Source: Oreohelix idahoensis
Lineage: Eukaryota; Mollusca; Gastropoda; Stylommatophora; Oreohelicidae
DNA: 64,000 nucleotides
Reading direction: 5' to 3'
NCBI GenBank assembly: GCA_024509875.1
Contig: JAMPIV010012447.1
Location: forward strand, 519,878-583,877
The number at the start of each line of letters is the position of its first letter. The first letter of the stretch is position 1. Below are positions 57,913-64,000 of the stretch, in pieces. Below the pieces are notes generated by a model that saw only the letters and a program-made list of their open reading frames with translations, did not search any database and was not told where the DNA came from. The position numbers and the translations under genes were made by a program.

Positions 57913-59708
57913 GACAGGCGATCAAAAGAAAATATCATTTGTGAGATATGATTTCTGAAAAAAGGCGATCAAAAGAAATTGTCAACTGAAAGAAGGCGAT
58001 CAGAAGAAAATATAATGTGAGATATGATATCTGACAGAAGGCGTTCAGAAGAAAATATCAGATGTGAGATATGATATCTGAAAGAAGGCGATCAGATGAA
58101 AATATCATATGTGAGATATGGTATCTGAAAAAAAGCAATCAGAAGAAAATATCATAAATGAGATATGGCATCTGACAGAAGGCGATCAGAAGAAAATATC
58201 ATTTGTGAGATATGATATCTGGTACCAGCCCGATGACAGTCAACACCTGCTGCGGTACTGCCCAACCTACAGTAATGAACGGGGTAGCATATGGCAACAA
58301 CCCACTTCTGTCAACGAAAAACTGTTTGGAGATGTCGGGAACCTTGAGTTGACTGCTGCCTTTATTAGAGTCATAAATGTGGAGGTCTGAGGGCGAACGA
58401 GGAAGAAGAAGAAGAAGAATATCTGAAAGATGGCGATCAGAAGAAGATATCATATATGAGATATGATATCTGAAAGATGCGATCAGAAGAAGATATCATA
58501 TATGAGATATGATATCTGAAAGAAGGCGATCAGAAGAGAACGTCATATAAGAGATATGATATCTGAAAGACGGCGATCAGAAGAAGATATCATGTATGAG
58601 ATATGGTGTCTGAAAGAAGGCGATCAGAAGAAAATATCATATATGAGATATGATATCTGACAGAAGGCGATCAGAAGAAAATATTATATGTGAGATATGA
58701 TATCTGACAGAAGGCGATCAGAAGAAAATATCATATGTGAGATATGATATCTGAAAGATGGCGATCAGAAGAAGATATATATGAGATATAGTGTCTGAAA
58801 GAAGGCGATCAGAAGAAAATATCATATGTGAGATATGATATCTGAAAGAAGGCGATCAGAAAAAAATATCATATATGAGATATGATATCTGAAAGAAGGC
58901 AATCAGAAGAAAATATGAGATATGATATCTGAAAGAAGGCGATCAGAAGAAGATATCATATATGAGATATAATATCTGAAAGATGGCGATCAGAAGAATA
59001 TATCATATATGAGATATGATATCTGAAAGAAGGCGATCAGAAGAAGGTATCATATATGAGATGTGATATTTGAAAGATGGCGATCAGAAGAAGATATCAT
59101 ATATGAGATATGATATCTGAAAGAAGGCGATCAGAAGAATATATAATATATGAGATATGATATCTGAAAGAAGGCGATCAGAAGAAGATATAATATATGA
59201 GATATGATATCTGAAAGTCGGCGATCAGAAGAAGATATCATATATGAGATATGATATCTGAAAGATGGCAATCAGAAGAGAACGTCAAATATGAGATATG
59301 ATATCTGAAAGATGGCGATCAGAAGAGAACGTCATATATAAGATATGATATCTGAAAGAAGGCGATCAGAAGAGAACTTCATTTATGAGATATGATATCT
59401 GAAAGATGGCGATCAGAAGAAGATATCATATATGAGATATGATATCTGAAAGATGGCGATCAGAAGAAGATATCATATATAAGATATGATATCTGAAAGA
59501 TGGCGATCAGAAGAGAACGTCATATATGAGATATGATATCTGAAAGAAGGCGATCAGAAGAGAACGTCATATATGAGATATGATATCTGAAAGAAGGCGA
59601 TCAGAAGAGAACGTCATATATGAGATATGATATCTGAAAGAAGGCGATCAGAAGAGAACGTCATATATGAGATATGATATCTGAAAGATGGCGATCAGAA
59701 GAGAACGT
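57913..59708. repeat. 46-bp satellite array, main block
   Basis: Roughly 34 units built on GATATGATATCTGAAAGAAG + GCGATCAGAAGAAAATATCA + TATGTGA. Three unit types dominate in order: AAAATATC-type at the left, GAAGATATC-type in the middle, GAGAACGTC-type at the right (from about 59270). The array is interrupted by a LINE at 58222-58418. ATATC...GATAT palindromes recur in each unit. Confidence 0.95.
58222..58418 (+). mobile_element. LINE 3' end inserted in the satellite
   Basis: The frame reads SQHLLRYCPTYSNERG, SIWQQPTSVNEKLFGD and LELTAAFIRVINVEV, stopping at 58388, then (GAA)n to 58418. ATATCTG flanks it on both sides (58215-58221, 58419-58425), a 7-bp duplication within the satellite unit. 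Related to the degenerate copy at 16765-17290. Confidence 0.88.
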
Positions 59709-59945
59709 CATCATTATCATCATTTTACTTTGCGCTCCTCATGGCACCACCACAGCAGCTGATTGGCTTGCAAGAAGTCTGCACCAGACATTTACATGCA
59801 ACTTTGATTGTATGGCAGTATGTATTTACAGGATGAGGTTGCAACCCCGTGCACAACCTCATATTATTCACCTTTTACGACATGCCTGAGGGAGCAGAGC
59901 TTTATTCTTTCTTTGTCTCGTCAGAGACCACCCCTCCCCAGGGAA
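59708..59945 (+). repeat. Dispersed repeat family B, copy 3
   Basis: TCATCATTATCATCATTTTA start, then GCAAGAAGTCTGCACCAGAC, GGATGAGGTTGCAACC, GTGCACAACCTCATATTA and CTCGTCAGAGACCACCCC. It directly follows the last satellite unit. Confidence 0.6.
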
Positions 59946-60267
59946 CCACGTGGGGTAGAAGAGAATGTAGCAATCTAAAAAGTGTAAATGTGAGTGACAT
60001 TGTTGTGTTATCGAGGACGGTCAATGAGAAAAAAAATTGCCAAGGTCAGATATTGATAGCTTGATTATAATGACGAGACAGAGCTAAACGAAACACGAGA
60101 ATATCATTGCAGACTAGAACCGGTATTCAAAAGCGAACATTCTAGATCAAATGGATCATGGGGGCTAACAATGGTTTGTCACAATACAGCCTAACGATAC
60201 TTCAGGTCCATTTTCTCTTGTTCAGATAACCGATATTAAACTCTCCGTGAAACATGAACAATAGAAG
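59946..60267. other. No gene recognised
   Basis: No feature identified on either strand. Confidence 0.35.
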
Positions 60268-60412
60268 CAGGGGCGGACTGAGAGTTGGGCTACAGCAACA
60301 ACGGGTTTCAAGCTTCCATAACTCCTACTCTAGCCTTCTTGTTGAATCGATAATCAAGGGCCAGATGGCACTTTTTGCTCCCGGGGCCCCGATAAGTTTC
60401 AGTCCGCCTCTG
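60268..60412 (+). mobile_element. hAT-like MITE, 145 bp
   Basis: Ends CAGGGGCGGACTG and CAGTCCGCCTCTG form a 13-bp inverted repeat with one mismatch. AATAGAAG (60260-60267) and ATTAGAAG (60413-60420) are a 7-of-8 target duplication, the 8-bp length typical of hAT. The CAGGGGCGGACTG end is widespread in animal MITEs (recalled, not searched). No coding capacity. Confidence 0.85.
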
Positions 60413-60563
60413 ATTAGAAGAACGAAAAATAAGGAAAGACAAAGGACATGCTTACACAGTATAATAAATAAATATTAGACAAACATAAAGGTATATTTTC
60501 AGGCACTCGTAAGAAATAAAGAAGTAGAACACTAGACAACAGAAAAACAACAGACGTGAGTGG

Positions 60564-60650
60564 CTTACCCAGGACTCGAATCCACGACCTTCCGTGCGAC
60601 AACCCCGCCTAGCTATGCAAGCGAATCACATTAACCTCCCTGCCATCTAG
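60564..60650 (-). repeat. tRNA-like SINE head candidate
   Basis: The minus strand has an A-box-like TGGCAGGGAGG (60635-60645) and a B-box-like GGATTCGAGTCCT (60571-60583). The spacing is longer than in a normal tRNA, and no clear acceptor stem was drawn, so a real tRNA gene is unlikely. Confidence 0.4.
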
Positions 60651-60658
60651 GCATCACC

Positions 60659-60774
60659 AAAAAATGATGCTTCGATGACGGGTCATTAGTGCGACCCGCA
60701 ATACATAACACCGGAAATGGGCAGTCCAGCCTATTAATGACGCAATCACTTCTGTCATCGAAGCATCATTTTTT
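60659..60774. repeat. Short inverted-repeat element
   Basis: AAAAAATGATGCTTCGATGAC (arm at 60659-60679) pairs exactly with its complement at 60754-60774. The 74-bp loop contains a smaller hairpin CGGGTC-N8-GACCCG at about 60679-60698. Confidence 0.75.
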
Positions 60775-60784
60775 TTTTCTTCTG

Positions 60785-60950
60785 CCTGTATTAAGAGCCT
60801 CTCCTTTTCCATTTTGAGACGATAACGATGACGTAGGAATCATCTTTACTTGGCGCGATCAGCAGCTTCGTCCTTCCAGGACGCTGGCTTTATGCCCAGC
60901 GTCTTTAACACTCTTGTCAACATCGTTGAATCTCAACCAATTCGGCTGTC
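60785..60950 (-). pseudogene. LINE 3' end scrap, second family
   Basis: Minus frame VLKTLGIKPASWKDEAADRA ... EKERLLIQAEEKK corresponds to the 44634-44889 copy. It is broken by stops. Confidence 0.6.
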
Positions 60951-61134
60951 AATTTCTACGTCCAGAGAGAGTTTGTTAATGATGGTTGATCCAATGTTTG
61001 TGACGTAATGCGCCGCTGCCAATTCGCAATACTTTTGCACGATCCAAATATATAAATATATATAATAGCACATTTAATTTTCGTTTTAATATGTGTTGCT
61101 AAAACAGCTCATTACAGAATACGCAGACCCTTCT

Positions 61135-61135
<1 letters not shown>

Positions 61136-61171
<36 letters not shown>
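61136..61171. repeat. 36-base poly-C run
   Basis: Pure C at 61136-61171, followed by A9. The length is likely unreliable. Confidence 0.9.
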
Positions 61172-61181
<10 letters not shown>

Positions 61182-61382
61182 GTACAATACTGCAATCTAG
61201 AAGTAAGACACGTAAACTCTTATTTAGTTGTTGAAGTTAACTTAGAGAAAAAATATCTATAATCTTATGACACTGACCTTTTTGTAGTTGTAAATTTCTA
61301 CAAGATGGGGTAACCGGGCCCATGCCCAACTAGTTGGCATTCTAGCAGAGGCCATCAAAGAAGATATTGACACCGCTACAGG

Positions 61383-61600
61383 AGCGCGGTATCACAGTGG
61401 TTAGTGCACTGGCTTCCTAGCTCGGTGGTCCATGGTTCGATCCCCAGTTGAGGTGGGATTTTTTTAGACCGTAAATAGCTCCTGGGTCGACCCAGCATCA
61501 TGAATTGGGTACCAGAACATCTCTGGGAAGGTTAAGACGGCCGGCGTGATGATGACCACATCACCCCTAGTGTGCCGATGGTCGAGAAAAAATCGGCCTA
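61383..61600 (+). repeat. tRNA-headed SINE
   Basis: GAGCGCGGTATCACAGTGGT (A box at 61390-61400) and GGTTCGATCCC (B box, 61434-61444) have tRNA-like spacing. The body continues with GGGTCGACCCAGCATCATGA and GCCGGCGTGATGATGACCAC to about 61600. The B box matches the consensus; the head is a degenerate tRNA rather than a functional gene. Confidence 0.75.
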
Positions 61601-61654
61601 ACACCATATTCCCAATATGCCTCAATGGGCGTGTAACTCTGTATCTCTACAGAA

Positions 61655-62205
61655 ATATTATACAAATTACTTGGGAAAGTCTGGGATGGAGAAGAAATAG
61701 CAGCAGAATGAAAGAAAGGATATCTGATCAAGTTGTCTAAGTAGGGATATTTACAAGGACGTACAAATTACAGAGGAATAATGTGCTATCAGTGTGAGAA
61801 AAAAAAATATTAAACAGGATCATCCTTGAGAGATTAAAAGAGTCCATAGACAGACAACTGAGAGATGAACAAGCAGGTTTTAGGCAAAGCTGATTGTGTA
61901 CAGACCAGATAACCACATTGAGATTAATAGTGGAGCAAAGTCTACAAAAGATGGAATTCACCTCTTTACATTGGATTAGGGGAATATGAAAAGGCATTTG
62001 ACGGTGTAGACAGAGAATCACTTTGGAAGATGATGAGGCATTATGGAGTCCCCGCGAAGATCATTACCTTAATATAAAAAAAAAACTTATGAAGAAATGA
62101 TATGCAGATCTTTATGCATGGTGCATTTAAAACACGTTTGGGATAAGAACTGAAGTTCAATAAGGATACTTCTTGCTCCTATTTCTCTTCATATTGGCTA
62201 TCATT
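61655..62205 (+). pseudogene. LINE (RTE-like) reverse transcriptase, truncated
   Basis: Plus frames give KKGYLIKLSK, TNYRGIM, NRIILERLKESIDRQLRDEQ, AGFRQS, CTDQITTLRLIVEQS, EKAFDGVDRESLWKMMRHYG (palm motif A region) and FLFILAI. Several stops and frameshifts, including an A-run near 62080, break it. At FILAI it jumps directly into the 50-bp satellite, whose unit comes from the far C-terminus of the same LINE. The segment between has been deleted. Confidence 0.85.
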
Positions 62206-62684
62206 ACCAGGCAGTCCTGTTAGGACATACATTGAGAAAACTTGTTGATAGCATTACCAGGCAGTCCTGTTAGGACATACATTGAGAAAACTTGTTGATA
62301 GCATTACCAGGCTGTCCTGTTAGGACATACATTGAGAAAACCTGTTGATAGCATTACCAGGCAGTCCTGTTAGGACATACATTGAGAACACTTGTTGATA
62401 TCATTACCAGGCAGTCCTGTTAGGACATACATTGAGAAAACTTGTTGATAGCATTACCAGGCAGTCCTGTTAGGACATACATTGAGAAAACTTGTTGATA
62501 GCATTACCAGGCTGTCCTGTTAGGACATACATTGAGAAAACCTGTTGATAGCATTACCAGGCAGTCCTGTTAGGACATACATTGAGAAAACTTGTTGATA
62601 GCATTACCTGGCAGTCCTGTTATGAGACACATTGAGAAAACGTGTTGATAGCATTACCAGGCAATCCTGTTAGGACATACATTG
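62201..62684. repeat. 50-bp minisatellite born in a LINE ORF
   Basis: Unit GGACATACATTGAGAAAACT + TGTTGATAGCATTACCAGGC + AGTCCTGTTA, period 50, about 9.7 copies. Read in frame the unit encodes GHTLRK(L/P)VDSITRQSC, which is the GHTLRKPVDSITKQS block of the LINE at 42934-43615. 50 is not a multiple of three, so the frame shifts at each unit. Confidence 0.93.
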
Positions 62685-64000
62685 AAGCCAGCAATTACCA
62701 CCAAGGCAGACATCCTCCTCTAACGACTACCACTGTAAGTGAACAATAAAACATAATTGAGAAAGAAAAGAAAAACACACTATTACCTGTTGACTTAAAT
62801 CATAATCCCAAAACATCGGAACCCAATCAACACAACAACAAAAGAAAATCGTAGACCCATCCCCAACAACCACACATATAAACAACAATACAACAACAAC
62901 ATAACAGATAATTAAACTCAGGCAGTTTACCCCGGCTAACTCAGTCAACTACTATTAGGTGAAACATCTAACTACAACAAAAAACCATTTAACATATCAA
63001 AGGGAAATTGGGAACAATGGTGGGGTGGTGAGAGCCGGGAAAAACCTAACAAGAAGAAACTAAATGCACTTATAAAAACCAAAAAAACAAAACAACCAAA
63101 AAACAAAAAGTAAAATGCACAGAAAAACGACATAAAAGAAAGCGCAAACGTCAACACCCAACCAGACTAGCCCCAACCTCACCGGACCCCCAGACTTGAC
63201 CCACAGCCCGCTCAACACACCCCCCATCCCAACCTCATCCCCCCCCGCGCTACTATACCCCCACCTGTATCCGCCCCCTCGGCCCCTCCCAGCCCACCAC
63301 CTGGCTCCTACCAGCCTCGTCAAGTGCGAATCCCTCCGCCCCCACCTCCAAAACCCCCCAACACACCCCCCCAATCCCTCCCCCAGGACCAAATCCCTTA
63401 CAGCCTGCGGAGCCCCACTACAGCTCATACGTTAAGCCGCTCTGCCCCATTAACCACCCTGGGGGTCGATATTGTGCCAACCATAATGAACATCACCCAC
63501 AACCTGGAACGAGAACCCCCCCCCCCCCCGAGAAAAACGCGAGAGACCAACACAAGCCAACGCTACTGGAACATAACCGTCCGCTAGCATGCATCCCAAG
63601 CCACCAATGCACGACCGGAGCCCGGATTAAACACTATCCACCTTAAAAAACAAATACCGTCACATATTCCAAACTACCACCCAGCCACAAGCCGACCAAA
63701 CCCGAATTCAACAAGACAAAACTCGCCCACCACAGTACCAGAAAACGACAAGAAACCACCCCCCCTAAAAAACCCACTCCCCCCCTCACCGCACGCCCCC
63801 CCCCCCCCCCCGCCGCCACGCACACCCCCACCCCCTCTCAACCCCATCAACGCGGGCCGGCCCAACACCCCACACCCCACCCCACCCCAACTTCCCAATA
63901 CCCAAAAACCGCACTCACTTCCACCACCGTCCCAACACACGCGCCCCCCCACAGAAAAAGGCCACACAATCACGATCCCCCAAAACTCCTCCCACGGCAC
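62685..64000. other. Progressively T- and G-poor, then C-rich sequence
   Basis: From about 62700 the plus strand loses T and G and becomes A/C-rich, then strongly C-rich from about 63190 with many C runs. In 63841-63900 I count 34 C, 6 G and 4 T. Open frames here (63060-63428, 63196-63435, 63674-64000 and others) follow from the missing stop triplets and show Pro- or Gly-rich low complexity. No gene is supported. Confidence 0.8.

Noticed and set aside
60564..60650. Functional tRNA gene
   Set aside because: Only box-like motifs with abnormal spacing; no acceptor stem or anticodon arm could be drawn.
63060..64000. Gly- and Pro-rich ORFs up to 122 codons
   Set aside because: They occur in several frames at once in C-rich sequence lacking stop triplets.

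Overview
This is a stretch of animal genome with almost no ordinary host genes. It consists mainly of transposable elements inserted into one another, plus tandem repeats. The APE-type LINEs (at least three families), a mariner with 43-bp inverted repeats, Ty3/gypsy-type LTR elements, tRNA-headed SINE-like pieces, hAT-like MITEs and very long (TA)n and (GATA)n tracts suggest a repeat-rich marine invertebrate. A mollusc is plausible, but nothing here proves the taxon. No prokaryotic gene organisation, CRISPR array, rRNA or confident tRNA gene was seen.

Layout, left end. 1-1.6 kb holds a broken mobile-element ORF, a LINE scrap and a hAT-like terminus. 1.8-12.2 kb is a three-level nest: a short dispersed repeat (called 'cap') has a (TA)n tract, a mariner sits in that tract, and a young LTR retrotransposon (element 1, 8.5 kb, LTRs of 2.4 kb, 5-bp target duplication CGCTT) sits in the mariner transposase. 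Element 1 keeps gag, then integrase pieces, then the start of RT. This integrase-before-RT order recalls the Gmr1 group of Ty3/gypsy elements. 12.2-16.5 kb is a large imperfect palindrome made of two opposed copies of a 2-kb repeat (family C). 17.8-23.4 kb is LTR element 2 (minus strand), with a 600-residue ORF fusing nucleocapsid-like and integrase-C-terminal pieces and an eroded env-like 3' region.

Layout, centre. 23.4-31 kb is mostly unrecognised sequence with cap copies, a GC-rich island between two (TA)n tracts and a LINE scrap. 31.0-33.0 kb is a solo-LTR candidate (family E). 33-35 kb is a third family C copy split by a LINE endonuclease fragment. 35.3-47.2 kb looks like LTR element 3 (minus strand). 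Its two terminal copies each carry an insertion whose empty site is preserved in the other copy. Inside it are an RRM-like reading frame, a second family E copy and a coiled-coil reading frame interrupted by a LINE.

Layout, right end. 47-64 kb holds more LINE 3' ends, a 1.57-kb inverted-repeat element, two minisatellites derived from neighbouring parts of a LINE ORF (36 bp and 50 bp units), a 46-bp satellite carrying a LINE insertion, a 660-bp (GATA)n block, a hAT-like MITE and SINE heads. The last 1.3 kb has a strongly skewed base composition that may be an assembly artefact.

Functionally, nothing here looks like an intact autonomous element. The LINEs are 5'-truncated and the LTR elements are deletion derivatives. 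Element 1 is nevertheless young by its near-identical LTRs, so it was probably mobilised in trans. The best candidates for something undescribed are element 1's domain order, element 3's coiled-coil and RRM-like cargo, and the LINE-born minisatellites.
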